Part shown: positions 1 through 12,230 of the stretch, piece by piece | Layout: the number at the start of each line of letters is the position of its first letter | Numbering within the stretch: the stretch's first letter is position 1 | Assembly (NCBI GenBank): GCA_017979445.1 | Contig: JADQWC010000057.1 | Location: 1-64,000 of the forward strand | From: Akebia trifoliata | Taxonomy: Eukaryota > Streptophyta > Magnoliopsida > Ranunculales > Lardizabalaceae | Direction: 5' to 3' | DNA length: 64,000 nucleotides | Notes under the pieces: model-generated | What the model saw: only the letters and a program-made list of their open reading frames with translations | Told to the model about the DNA's origin: nothing | Database searches by the model: none | Made by a program: the position numbers and the translations under genes

Positions 1-2329
1 CAGACACCACTATCCATACTGCATTCATTACCAACCCACAATCCTAACCCATCAACCACTACCCACATCAACCAATCACAATCTTCACACCAAAAGTTGG
101 ATTGCCAATAGTAGTTCTCTTTTATATATAACAAGAACAAATATTAGTCAAAGAGTGTAAACTTTGGCATCATGTTAGAAGGAAAATCATTTTCCTTCGT
201 GAATTTTATGATTTTTTCATAAATTTTACTATTTTTCACATCGATTTGGATCGCAATTAGTATGATATCACATTCTGAATGCAAAGGTGGTAGTAACGAG
301 AAATTTTTGGAGGTCTGAAATTCATGAGAGGCATTCGCGTTGTATTTTCCTGTAGTAGGGAGAATTCTAAGTTTATTGAACGTGTAGCCAACCTAAATCG
401 TACGTGTAATTTAAATTGAAATTACTCAACGAAATAAAATTCAAATCAAGTTGAAAACACAAAATCAATCTACCAATAAATTCAAATTCAAATTCCATTG
501 AATTATCTTTATTGTTGATTCAACCAAATTCAAAACTCAAAATTTATTTAATCGACCAAACCAAATTGAAATGAAAATCTTAAGTGGACAATTTAAATTT
601 AAAAATAAAATGCAAAATCAAATTAAAAGTACTAAAGAACATCAATTTTCAGGTCGACAAAACCCAATCAAAATTTAATTCAAAATCAAAATTAAAATTA
701 ATTGACCAATCACAACTCATCGAAGGAAAAAGTATCGTGGTGTGAGTAACATGGAATCACCACCATCATTATCCTAAAAAGAAAGCATAAACGTGTAAGA
801 AAAAAAAAAGAAAATTTATTTATTTTTTAATATAAAGTTAGTGGGCGTTTTGATAGGACTCATGGCTCCTACTTCTGACTCTTGCAGGGAGTTAGAATTG
901 TGTTTATATGAGCAACTCCTTTGAATTATTACTCCGCGCAATAGCTTATGTCGCGCATAGCATTTGGAAGAGGTCACTTGCAGTCACTAGCTTAGTTGTG
1001 TCAAAACCCATCTTGCGGATATATCAAAGGGTCTGTTGGATGACTTACTTCTAAGTACTTTCGCTCAGGCAGAGAGAATGAATGATTACTCTATCGCTGG
1101 GACATTCCATACTTTGGAAGATCAATTTCCCACTAGAGTCAAATAGTACTTTATAAGAATACTAAAATTGGTACTTTCCAAATTTTTATTTTTTGGAGAG
1201 GAGTTTTTATCAAATTTCCCGTACGATCCCAATTTTACCCTTACGTAGGGGATGTTTGATTATCCCTAAAAAATTATAAGGAATTCAATTTCTAGGGAAA
1301 TAATAAATTTTACTCTTTTATTGCAGATTTTTCCGTGACAATCGATTGTCCATCACCAACAAGTCCTCCATTTTTATTGGATTTTTGAAATGTCCCCCTG
1401 ACCACAAGGAAAATGATTTTCACTTTAACATTTAAGAAATGTATATTCTTATTTTCATTAGCACTTTCTTATGTGTTTGGATTAAAAAATATTTATAAAA
1501 TTAATTTTGAATAAAGTACCTCAACCATCACTTCTTATAATGTTCAGCACGCAATCCTCCCGCCAACTTTAAATGTTATTTTCAAATATGAGAGGAGACG
1601 ACTGATGGCGCTGACACTTTTTGTCCTTCCCTCTTTATTACTCTAACAATTGCAGCGTTCCCAACCTTCATCTTCGCCCAACGTTTTCTTCGAATTAAGT
1701 CTGTTCGTTTTTGCAACCCTTACGTCATCTTCGTCTTCCTGATTCCCTCTCTCTAACCGATTGTAGCGGAAAAAACTCCCTACATCATCTTCTCTCCCAG
1801 CCTCATCTAAGATTTGAAGGTCTCTCTCTAGCGATTGCAGCTGCAAATAGTTCTCCTTCAGCAATCGATTCCATCGACGAACAATACCAAGATTAGTCTC
1901 TCTTCCTTCTCTCCCTATCACTGATTTTTTTTACTCTCTTGATTAGGTTTTTGTTAAGGTCTCTAAGTCTATTTTCGCTATAAATTTTTGATTTGTATTT
2001 CTCAATTTCAACCAACCATTCGATTTAGACTTGGATGGATGTTTTAGACCTAAAGTTTTTCAGAATCGAAAGGGAATAACAAACACAAATTTCTTGATAA
2101 AACTGCGTGTGATGGGGGATTACATCTGTGAATTGTTTAAAAATATGTTCTCATACTTGTTTGGAGCAGAAATTGTTTAAAAAAGGGCAGATTTAAATCT
2201 GTCAATCTCTCCTCTATTACCTTTCTTTCTTTATCTTTTTTTTTTTTTATGTTTCATATGTTTTTTATTGGTGACATGATGGTGTTTTGTGATTATTATG
2301 GTTAATATAATGAGTGTTCTGTGATTTAT
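1..2329. other. AT-rich intergenic DNA, no gene recognised
   Basis: I see no open frame with family resemblance here. Bases 400-720 are a run of CAAATT/AAATTC-rich sequence without a clean repeat period. Bases 1640-1930 are CT-rich (repeated TCTTC and CTCTCT), as in a plant 5' leader. They could be the old upstream region of the PMD gene that now starts at 5981, displaced by the LTR at 2395; that is inference only. Confidence 0.5.
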
Positions 2330-2394
2330 TTACTACAATGGTGTTCTAAGTTATGTTAAAATGTTGATCAAGCTGTAATGTAATAGATTATTAC

Positions 2395-5300
2395 TGTGGC
2401 GCCCCGCCGAACGCTAACACAAATCCCCATGTCAGATCTCGAGGTACTAAATGGCACCTCGAAATTTCGGCAATGGTCTCCTCTGTTTATGTTAGCATTC
2501 CAAGGCGTTCAACCTGCACCTGATAAACGACCATACAATCCTGCATACATATGCAAAATATAATACTAGCGGAAGCTTTACACGTAATAACGTACGAATT
2601 ATCAGAGTGCGGAAGAAGAAAATTTACGGGATTATACAAAATTTTCTCACTCTAAACAGAGTCCTAACGCTCAATACAAATCTATAATACTCCTAGACAA
2701 ATGGAGTATAACTCCAATACTTACCAGGTGACGGACTCTGGCTGTCTATCTGACCACCAGATGATTCTCACTCATGTTCTACTCCTGCCTCGCTAAGCTT
2801 CGATCTGAAACTAAAAAATGGAGGATGAAAGGGTGAGTAACAATGGTTACCCAGTAAGGAAGCAACAATTTCTGCCAATAACCTCTCCTAACATGAACGA
2901 ATAAACATACTGAATCATTTTAAAATAAACAAAATTTTACAGAAGAAAACTACGATTAACTGGTACATATAACCAGGGATGAGCAACTAAACATTTTAAA
3001 ACTCACATTACATCGATCAGCAGTACTCACTATAACATTCTCTTTTCATACAAATCTAATTGATCAAATGGAAACAATAAACATGCATTTCATTTTATAT
3101 ATCAAAATAAGCAACAGATACATAATACACGATGGTGGAGTATTGGAATTAGAGAGTTGGGATTCACGACTGGATCGCTCCCAGTCGGGACATGATGTTA
3201 CAATTCCTTTCTGGCTTTTAGTTCCTGATTTTGTGGCCGGTCGCTGCCCTTACCACGTTTGGTTGACCATTTATCCGGCTCAAGCTGGCCGTTTGACGTG
3301 ACCGTAAGCAATGGGTCTCTTTTCGATGTGTCAGAACGTTCGACTACTATAGATTGTTAGTGATCACTGACTAATCATCTTCGTCTATGCCTATCAGGCG
3401 TACATGTGATTCCCAAAGATACAAACCATTCGTATACGACCACCTTTACATTACAAGTTCACTGGTAAAGATAGAGAGGAATAAACCCGGATTCCAGTTG
3501 TGACTCCACTCTCATACGCGTCCCATACCACGTATGAGCTTGGTGGTCCCTACCGTACATCCCAGGATAGTACACCACACCTCCGGATGATATGATGCAC
3601 TATCCCTTCAGGCATTCACAAACTCTTTAACAGCTCACAAAATAGTTACATATATATATTATTTTCATTTGAAAACAAAAGAGAAATTAACAATACAAGG
3701 TTGAGAATAGATATCCAGTTTCCTACCATGCAAGTGTGGCCACCCGGCCTAAAATAAACAACATAACAGAGCGCCTCGCGCTAACAGAAAGTAAATAAAC
3801 ATGCAACCAGTAACATTATCCCTGGATATCCGTTCACCAACCTGCATACAACACAACAACGTAAAATGCAGACATCACCCTCGGGTGTGACTCTGACATT
3901 TTACCGTTTCATACCCTTTTTCCCTTTTTTTTCGACTTTTACAGCTTTCAATCTCTTCATAAAATATCCGTTTTCTGATATTCATCAACTCAATATGAGT
4001 TCATTGAATATTAAATCACACTTTTCAACTATAGAATTTTTTTCTATCAATAATATTGAAAAAAATACAAATTTCATATCAAAACGGGGTCCGAGCAGTG
4101 CACAAGACCCAATTTATGGCAATAACCCGTTAAAATACCCTACCCACGTATAATTTATTAAAAATACAATTAAACATATCAAACATGCAATTTCTGGCGT
4201 GAATTTTGAAATAAACAAAGAATTCTATATTTCGGAAATACATCCAAAATTTTCCAATAAAATCCTAAATGCAATTTTCATAATCTATGATTACTAATAG
4301 AAATTGAGAGTTCCTTACAATGTCTAGGCGAAAGGATCAAAGCGTGTGCGCGGAAATCGAGGCAATCGGCACGAAAATCGAGACGGACCGAACTTCGAAG
4401 CGGCTGATTTTTGAAACCAACCCGGTGGTTTCGAAGAGCTCGACGTGCTCGTCTCTTCTCCCTTCTACGGCGAAAGGTGGTTTGACCCCGAAATCGATGA
4501 ATACCGAGGTCGAAGTTACGAAAATCTCCGTATAAAAAATACGGCTGATTTTTGACTATACGGGGTGAAAAAGATGAGAAAACGGAAGGAACTTGGTTGG
4601 GTTATGTAGAGAATGAGGCTGCGGACGTTTCTCTCTTCTCTCTCGTCGGAAAGCGATTTGACCCCGAAACAGACGAAATCCGAGGTCAAAGTTTCGAAAT
4701 TTTCGTATCCAAATACGGCTGATTTTTGACGATATCGGATGAAATAGAAAGTGAAACGAAGAAAGGTTGGCTGGATTTTGTAGAGAACGTAGCTGCGGAC
4801 ATTTCTCCCTTCTGCGTCGATCGTCGACTGCGAGCCGTTTGTGAGAGATCTGAGGTGGAAGAATCAGAGGAAAATCAAATTTTTCGTTTTATATGTCTCG
4901 GCCATATGACGCGTTGGGGAAGATGGGTTTAAAAAAAAATTAAAATTTTTTTTTTTTTAATATAAAAGTTGGGACGAAATTGGTATTTTGTCAATTGTTT
5001 GGATCGTCGATAACTTGATCATTCGGACTCCAAATCTAACAAACGAATACTCTATTTTGCCTAATTTTTCAATCCGGATCTAATGGTATAGTCAATTTTT
5101 ATAAATTATGTTTCCATCAAAAATTTACATTTTTGGCCTGACGTGACCCCTAAACTTGATGTCGTTTTCGTTTTTGGCGATAATTCAACTTCCTGATCTC
5201 CAAAAATGACAAATAAATAGTTCATGTTGAATAATTTTTCGTTATGAACCCAATGGTATGATCAAATTTTAAAAATTATTCCTCTAACAAAAAGTCACTG

Positions 5301-5547
5301 TTTTAGTCTGGTCCGACCCGATAATCGAGGATTTTGCAACTTTTATATTCGGACTCGCATTTGAGCGTGCTTACAGGCTAAACTATGTTTTTCGATCATT
5401 TTGAATCTAATGGTGAGGTCAGATTCCATTAAAAATGATCAGAACAAGGTCCTACAATTTTACCATAAGTCCCACTTTCAAGATTTTCTTAAAATTTCAC
5501 TATTTATTTTTCCTCGAGATACGAATTAAAAAATTTGGGGTGTTACA
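2395..5547 (-). mobile_element. Solo LTR, family A copy 1 (Ty3/gypsy-like)
   Basis: Read on the minus strand, the 3153-bp block starts TGTAACACCCC and ends GGGGCGCCACA, the same ends as the copy at 19616-23069. The two align along their length, including the shared internal stretch around 3130-3600 and 21840-22280. The flanks are ATTAC before and GTTAC after, a 5-bp target-site duplication with one change. No gag-pol lies between the ends, so a solo LTR left by LTR-LTR recombination is the simplest reading. Short open frames inside (for example 4320-4535) resemble no protein. The long LTR and TGTAACACC start recall Tekay/Del-type chromoviruses; that family label is a guess. Confidence 0.8.
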
Positions 5548-5722
5548 GTTACAATGCTGCTATAGTTGACAGTAACACTTCTATGCTATATTCAAATCGA
5601 TAATCAAGCTCTAATGTAAGAGATCAGTGACATTACTGCTATAGTTGATAGTTACACTTCTATGCTATGTAAATTGATAATCAGACTCTAATGTACGATA
5701 TTAGTGACTACTACTGACCATG
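5548..5722. repeat. ~79-bp tandem repeat split by the solo LTR
   Basis: GCTATAGTTGA recurs at 5559 and 5638 with matching downstream sequence (TTCTATGCTAT, then AATCAAGCTCTAATGTA or a close variant). A related unit lies before the LTR at about 2330-2394 (GATCAAGCTGTAATGTAA). The family A LTR therefore inserted into a short tandem repeat of about three units. Confidence 0.65.
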
Positions 5723-5980
5723 TTATAGGCTTTTTAGTTATCTTTATCAGTGTCGGTAAGGGATGGGAGACCACTACATATGTACTTTAGTATTTCTATT
5801 TAGTGCACTTCTATTCAATTCTATTGAGTTTAATATAGCTTCTATTATGCATTATATAGTGCTTTAATGTATGGGGCTTGAGAAACTTACTTTACTTCTT
5901 GAGCAACATTCCTACTGAACATTGAAAGATTTTATGCATTAAACGAATTGATTTTATTTATGCTCTATTTTGTCCTCAAA

Positions 5981-7993
5981 ATGGTTAGAACCCGAGGAAG
6001 AAGATATTCAAACCCCGATGTACCTGGACCAAGTACCGAAGAACATGGGGAAAATCAATTCCTGGAGGTCCAGTGGATGTTCACTACTACGAACTTTTAG
6101 GACGCACAAAACGTTCTTTATTTGGCAATCGCAAGTAAGTTCTTCATTAACTTTTCAATTAATTGATATAATTAGTTGTCAGGCAATTTATTTTTCTTAT
6201 GTTCGTATGTAATCATTTGTAGCAAGCGATGCCCTCACTATCTTTAATCATTCGAAGAAGTTGGATGATTGGGACTTCGAGATTGAGACACCGACTTTTC
6301 AACAAAAAGTTCAAGATTCGGGTCTTTTAAACCTTGCTAGGTTCAAATATCATTCTTTGAATAAGACGCTATTGACTGCCTTTATTGAGAGATGGCAGTC
6401 CGAAACCAATACCTTTCATCTCCCATTCGGTGAGATGACTGTTACTCTAGATGACGTAGACCAAATATTAGGTATTCCAATTACTGGTCAGTCAATCTTT
6501 TTGAGACCATTATTGGGTGAAGCGGCTAGACATTTAGTGGTTGAGACTTTGGATCTTCAACTAGAAGAGGTGGCGACTGAAATGCACCTTAATAGGGGCC
6601 ACACGGTTTCTATGAATTGGTTGATTCAGAATTTTAAAGGGTACAGTTACACTGCAACCCAACAAGAATTAGATAGTGTGGTTAGAGGATATCTGTTATA
6701 TGTTTTAGGATGCACAATCTTTGCTGATAAAACTGGGAAGACAGTATTTGTAAAATACCTTACATTATTACGGGACATTCAAAAAGTCAAGGATTTCTCT
6801 TGGGGGACAACTTTACTTGCAATTTTGTATAGATAACTAGGGTGCGCATCAAGAAAAGATGTGACACAGATAACGGGATATCTTCCATTGCTGCAGGTAT
6901 GCGTAGATTATATCTTGTTTTATTATTAATTTGATGTATTATTAATAACAAGTTTGTATTTTCATTTGCAGGCATGGATTTATGAGCATTTCCCACTATT
7001 CCAAGTGGGTTTGAATAATGATTGGAAGGTTGGTGACCCCCGTATAAAACGGGAAACCAACTTCTATAAATGTTGTTTCTACACGACGAACTTCAACGCC
7101 TACGTGAGACTATAGATGATATGATCAAGGAAGAGGTAAGCATTTTATCCAATTTTCTATAATATAATGAGCTTGTAATTATGTTTAATCTAATTTATAT
7201 GTTTGGCAGGTGATCTGGGACCCATACAGGGAGGACAGACAATGCAATCCAATTAACCCAGTCACGTTCTACAATGGTTGTCTGAGGGCGGACAACGTCG
7301 TTGAACCTTACCACCCGGTAAGGTGTCTTCGACAGTTTGGCTATGTCCAAACTATCCCTCCCTACCCGATACGGCCGACCTACGAACAAAGGGGCCTCAA
7401 TGTACTCGCGTATCGGGTAGAGTACAAATTTAGGGAGGAACACTGGAAGAATTGGCTCAAGCATGTCTTCAAATTCAAAACTTTGGGAGCAAATGTAATT
7501 TCTCCATGGGATGCAGAATCGACTTACCAACAATGGTTCACAAACATTTCCCATACGATTGTCCAGAACCCGGACAATCGCATTGGACTTGTACATCGAC
7601 AACATCAATCTTCCAGAACGTCGGTCCCCGAGGACGTGGCTAAAATGGTAATTTCATAGTCTATAGATATATATCTAATTTTACATATTTCAATCAAACT
7701 TGTGTCTTATTATTTACTCATTTTTGTAATATTAATTAGTACATATGTATGTGAGTTAGGTTGAGATGAGAAACAAAGCGTTTGGTCTACTAAAGGAATC
7801 CATTTCCTTAGGGCCCAACCAAGAAGCGGAGACATTATTGTTGCGCCAAAGGGAAGTGTACAAAATTCTACATCCACAACAACGGTCTCCATCTCCTCCA
7901 GTACCAGACGATGAAGTCCATTATGCAATGAACGAAAGAGCCTGAAAAGGAAAGGGGCCTGCCCAACCGAGTAGGAAAACTAAGAGGAGTTAG
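5981..7993 (+). pseudogene. Decayed plant mobile domain (PMD / MAIN-like) gene
   Basis: Five exons can be drawn with GT-AG borders: 5981-6134, 6227-6896, 6972-7135, 7210-7647 and 7760 to a stop at 7943 or 7991. The second exon encodes the PMD core (frame 6261-6833): FHLPFGEMTVTLDDV, then ILGIPITG, then a helical segment to LAILYR. Exon 4 encodes the C-terminal part (IWDPYREDRQ, FGYVQTIPPYP, HWKNWLKHV). PMD proteins (PF10536, once called aminotransferase-like) include Arabidopsis MAIN/MAIL1 and many transposon-borne copies. Breaks: a frame change near 6058 in exon 1, an in-frame TAA at 6834 where exon 2 otherwise reads on to its donor, a frame change near 7060-7090 in exon 3, and a TGA at 7943 with open frame to TAG at 7991. 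The gene sits outside the left palindromic array and points toward it. A MULE-carried PMD gene is most likely; a decayed host copy is possible. Confidence 0.75.
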
Positions 7994-8316
7994 TTAGATT
8001 TGTTCTATTTTGCTTAATTTGTATTTTTATATGAATACAATGCCAGAAGGAATGACTCTTCTAACATTGTATAAAATACAATATGTTCTCATGTGACAAT
8101 GATGCTTTTGGGGACATAGAATTTAGTACTTGTATTTCCAATGGATCCTCTATGAGACATAGGATGCACAATTTTATTGTAATAAGGTGTACATGCGAAT
8201 CGTAGTGATATAATGCAGTTGTATTTTGTTTTGTGTACCGAATGTGAAGATAAATGATGAGTTTCAATTATGATATGTATACATTGGTACTAAATTAAAC
8301 CTTTTAATACTTACAG

Positions 8317-8640
8317 GTAATGTGGAAGAGGATGAGGGCGATCGTGATGTCAATATTAGTCAAAGAAAAATTGAAGGTGAGTCGCTTTGATTGTTTAATA
8401 ATCACAATATGATTTAAAGTATTTTATAAATGTATAACTTTTCTTACGTGGTCCTTGTGATATGGAAAGTGAAACGAAAAATTCGAAAAGTTTGGGCATC
8501 ACGACGACCCCGGGAGTACCTCAGAGAACGACACGTCAATACGAAGGAAAACATCCCAACGAAAAATGTGGCATTTCAAACTCGGGCTACAACGTTGGGC
8601 AGAGTTAAAAGAAATAGACGAAACGCCAATAGATAAGTAA
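8317..8640 (+). other. Possible small exons downstream of the PMD gene
   Basis: Bases 8317-8379 look like an acidic exon (in-frame NVEEDEGDRDVN) followed by a GTGAGT donor. About 8455-8610 is a second open stretch rich in Lys, Thr and Ser. I recognise no family. They may be further exons of the PMD transcript or a separate MULE passenger gene. Evidence is only open frame plus plausible splice borders. Confidence 0.3.
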
Positions 8641-9371
8641 TTGAGTCGTCGTCAGGTACACAAATATAAAATTCAATTTACTATGCCTTGTTGAATTATG
8701 AAAGCTGGAATCATTCAAATACTCATTGCTTCATATATTAAAGCAATATAACTATCGTCTTTTAATTATAATATTCTTGCCATATTGTGTGTAGATTCAG
8801 ATGTTTGAGATGTGTATAACTAGCAGACAAAACACAAAATACTAAGGTATTGTTCTGACATTGCACCGTAACTCTATTATTTTTATATAATCAATGTCAG
8901 TAGAGAAGATTAAAAGAATGATTTTTCTTAGACTCATATACTCAATCACTCATTGGGTGGTAGCAACAATGACTTTGTTGGGAACTTAGATTTCTGATTT
9001 TTTTCCTCTTTGGGTTTGTGAGAATTTTGGGATTTTGGTTGTGTTGTGTTGAGATCTGTATTTTGTTGTAATTTATTGAAGATTACCTTTCGATTTTTAG
9101 TAGAGGAGAAGAAAAATTGAAGAATACCCATTTCTTAATACTTGCTATCAATTAACTGTATCTTAACTATTACTTTCTTTTCTTACAAACTGTGGTTGCT
9201 CTAATTTTAGTCATTTGTTCATGTTTTAACCATTGAAAAGAAGATTTAGTCATTTGACAAATTCGAAGTTCTCATGTGACATTAGAGGCACTCCATTTAA
9301 ATCAAATAAAGATAATTTGTTTCACTCATAGACATAGGTATTATTACTATACAAAGTGGATTTTGGATCCA
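8641..9371. other. Non-coding spacer with single degenerate palindromic units
   Basis: No gene recognised. Isolated traces of the neighbouring 46-bp repeat occur (TTCTGACATTG near 8855, AATGTCAGTAGAGA near 8893). A stretched unit also lies at about 8038-8070, inside the preceding segment. Confidence 0.45.
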
Positions 9372-10716
9372 ATGCTGAAAATCATGCGTCTGACATTGAA
9401 GAATTTACTTCTGATCTAATGTCAGAAGGTGCCTTCTGAAATTGAAGAATTTACTTCTGATCTAATGTCAGAAGGTGCCTTCTGACATTGAAGAATTTAC
9501 TTCTGATCTAATGTCAGAAGGTGTCTTTTGACATTGAAGAATTTACTTCTGATCTAATTCAGAAGGTGCCTTCTGAAATTGAAGAATTTACTTCTGATCT
9601 AATGTCAGAAGGTGCCTTCTGACATTGAAGAATTTACTTCTGATCTAATGTCAGAGGTGTCTTTTGACATTGTCTATAGTACTTTTGATCTAATGTCAGA
9701 AGGTGCCTTCTGACATTAAGAATTTACTTCTGATCTAATGTCAGAAGTGCCTTCTGACATTGTCTAAAATGCTTCTGATCTAATGTCAGAAGGAACCTTT
9801 TGACATTTTCTATAGTACTCTGATCTAATATCAAAGGTGCCTTCTGACATTAAGAATTTACTTTTGATCTAATGTCAGAAGGTGCCTTCTGACATTGTCT
9901 ATAATGCTTCTGATCTAATGTCAAGAGGCACCTTTTGACATTGTCTATAATAGTTCTGATCTAATGTCAGAAGATTTCTTCTGACATTGAAGAATTTACT
10001 TCTGATCTAATGTCAGAAGGCACCTTTTGACATTATCTATATTACTTCTGATCTAATGTCAGAAGGTGCCTTCTAACATTGAAGAATTTACTTTTGATCT
10101 AATGTCAGAAGGTGCCTTCTGACATTGTCTATAATGCTTCTGATCTAATGTCAAGAGGCACCTTTTGACATTGTCTATAATAGTTCTGATCTAATGTCAG
10201 AAGATTTCTTCTGACATTGAAGAGTTTACTTCTGATCTAATGTCAGAAGGCACCTTTTGACATTATCTATATTACTTCTGATCTAATGTCAGAAGGTGCC
10301 TTCTGACATTGAAGAATTTACTTCTGATCTAATGTCAGAAGGTGCCTTCTGACTTGTCTATATACTTCTAATCTAATGTCAAGAGGTACCTTTTGACATT
10401 GTCTATAATATTTATGATCTAATGTCAGAAGGCTTTTGACATTGGAGATTTACTTCTGATCTAATGTCAGAAGGGCCTTCTGACATTGTCTATAATACGT
10501 CTGATATAATGTCAGAAGGTGCCTTCTGACATTGAAGAATTTACTTCTGATCTAATATCAAGAGGCACCTTTTGACATTGTCTATAGTACTTCTGATCTA
10601 ATGTCAAAGCACCTTATGACATTGATATAATACTTCTGATCTAATGTCTATATATCTAATGTCAGAAGGTGCCTTTTGACATTGACTAAAATACTTCGGA
10701 TCTAATGTCAAAAGGC
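9372..10716 (+). repeat. Left array of 46-bp palindromic units (~29 copies)
   Basis: The unit is a palindrome with 12-base arm AATGTCAGAAGG, a 2-base centre (TG or CA) and the complementary arm, joined by a 20-base linker. The linker occurs in two main types, GAAGAATTTACTTCTGATCT and GTCTATAATACTTCTGATCT, partly alternating. Units vary by point changes and small deletions, so the array is not recent. The same unit recurs in inverted orientation at 15842-15985, 19383-19615 and 23070-23180, on the far side of the transposase. This matches subterminal repeats of one large MULE. There are no unique spacers, so it is not CRISPR-like. Confidence 0.9.
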
Positions 10717-10740
10717 GACTTATAAACTTTTTAAAATTAA

Positions 10741-10742
<2 letters not shown>

Positions 10743-10815
<73 letters not shown>
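10743..10815. repeat. (AT)n microsatellite
   Basis: About 70 bases of pure TA/AT dinucleotide separate the palindromic array from the foldback MITE that follows. Confidence 0.95.
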
Positions 10816-10817
<2 letters not shown>

Positions 10818-11170
10818 ATTCCGTTCAATGGCCAACATTTTGGCAAACACTTTTTCAAAACATGGGTTAGAGGTCTTGGAATGGGCTGATTTTTGGTGAG
10901 GATGATCTCTACGGTGAGGAGATCATCCTCACCAAAAATCAGCTCATTCCAAAACTTCTAGCCCCAGTTTACAAGTTGAAAAATCGTGAACCGTCCATTT
11001 TTTATAAATCATTTTTGATGGGGTTAGAAATTTTGGAATGGGCTGATTTTTGGTGATGATGATCTCCGCACCGTAGAGATCATCCTCACAAAAAATCAGC
11101 CCATTCTAAGACCTCTAACTCATGTTTTGAAAAATGTGTTTGCCAAACTGTTGGCCATTGAACGCTACCC
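10816..11170. mobile_element. Foldback MITE, dimeric copy (family M, copy 1)
   Basis: The 355-bp block has terminal inverted repeats sharing CGTTCAATGGCCAAC and TTTGGCAAAC. It contains two successive hairpins (about 10863-10965 and 11020-11130). Each has arms reading GGGTTAGAAGTTTTGGAATG-like and GCTGATTTTTGGTGAGGATG-like sequence with the complementary arm opposite. The same core recurs at 29125-29338, 33063-33165 and 34322-34456. No coding capacity. Confidence 0.8.
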
Positions 11171-11183
11171 ATATCTATATATA

Positions 11184-12230
11184 TATACGTATGATCTAAT
11201 ATCTAATATCGAAAGGCTCTTTCATACATTGACTAAAATACATGACTTGATAATAACATAAAATAGTGTTATTTGCCAATTGTTAGAACTCACTCATCTT
11301 ATTAATTAATAAAGTTATTTTTATAAGTGAACTGACTCATCTTCTTTAATTGTTTGATGCAGATTTGTACTATGTGGATGCTCAACTTTAATTTTTATAT
11401 ATAACTATTGTTTATACTTCTACGTGGGAACAAACATGAGTGGATTCATGCACGTATAGTTGTTTATATTTGCTACAATGTACTTATAATACATTTCTTT
11501 TGTATGCTTGACTATAATACTTCTGATCGGCTAAATATTTGTTATATAGATGTGTTATGTATATACCATTCTGGGTTTGATTATACAGATTAACATGAGT
11601 GGATTCATGCACATATACTTGTTTATATTTACTACAATGTGCTTATACTACATTTCTTTTGTATGCTTGACTATAATACTTCTGATCGGTTAAATGTTTG
11701 TTATACGGATGTGTTATGTATATACCATTCTGGGTTCGATTATACAGGTATTATGTTTATCAGGAAAATTTCATATGTCCATATTTAAGAGGAGATGTGC
11801 TGAAATTTTTATAGAATCAAAAGTATTTTATAGGATTATAGATTATAAAATTCAAAAATTATAATTATAAATTTATTATATATATATACAAACATATGAT
11901 CTAATGTCGAAAGTCTCCTTCGTACATTGACAAAAATACATGACTTGATAACTACATGAAATTGTGTTATTTGCCACTTGTTAGAACTCACTCATCTTAT
12001 TAATTAATAAAGTTATTTTTATAAGTGAACTGACTCATCTTCTTTAATTGTTTGATGCAGATTTGTACTATGTGGATGCTCAACTTCAATTTGCATATAT
12101 AACTATTGTTTATACTTCTACGTGGGATCAAACATGAGTGGATTCATGCACACATACTTGTTTATATTTGCTACAATATGCTTATACTACATTTCCTTTG
12201 TATTCTTGAGACCATGGGAGAGAGTTCTTT
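11184..12230. repeat. 698-bp direct duplication with a nested 159-bp duplication
   Basis: TGTTAGAACTCACTCATCTT occurs at 11281 and 11979, and the match extends from about 11193 to 11460 against 11898 to 12160 (period 698). Inside the first copy, ACATGAGTGGATTCATGCAC recurs at 11434 and 11593 (period 159) and ends each time in GATTATACAG. Both copies start with a degenerate 46-bp unit (GATCTAATATC and GATCTAATGTC). No protein recognised. Confidence 0.8.

Noticed and set aside
4320..4932. Open frames 4320-4535 and 4726-4932 as small genes
   Set aside because: They lie inside the family A solo LTR, resemble no protein and are not kept open in the second copy.
7195..7608. Minus-strand 137-codon open frame
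   Set aside because: Shadow of the PMD exon 4 on the opposite strand.
9372..10716. CRISPR-like array
   Set aside because: Units are contiguous palindromes with recurring linkers, no unique spacers, and the DNA is from a plant nucleus.
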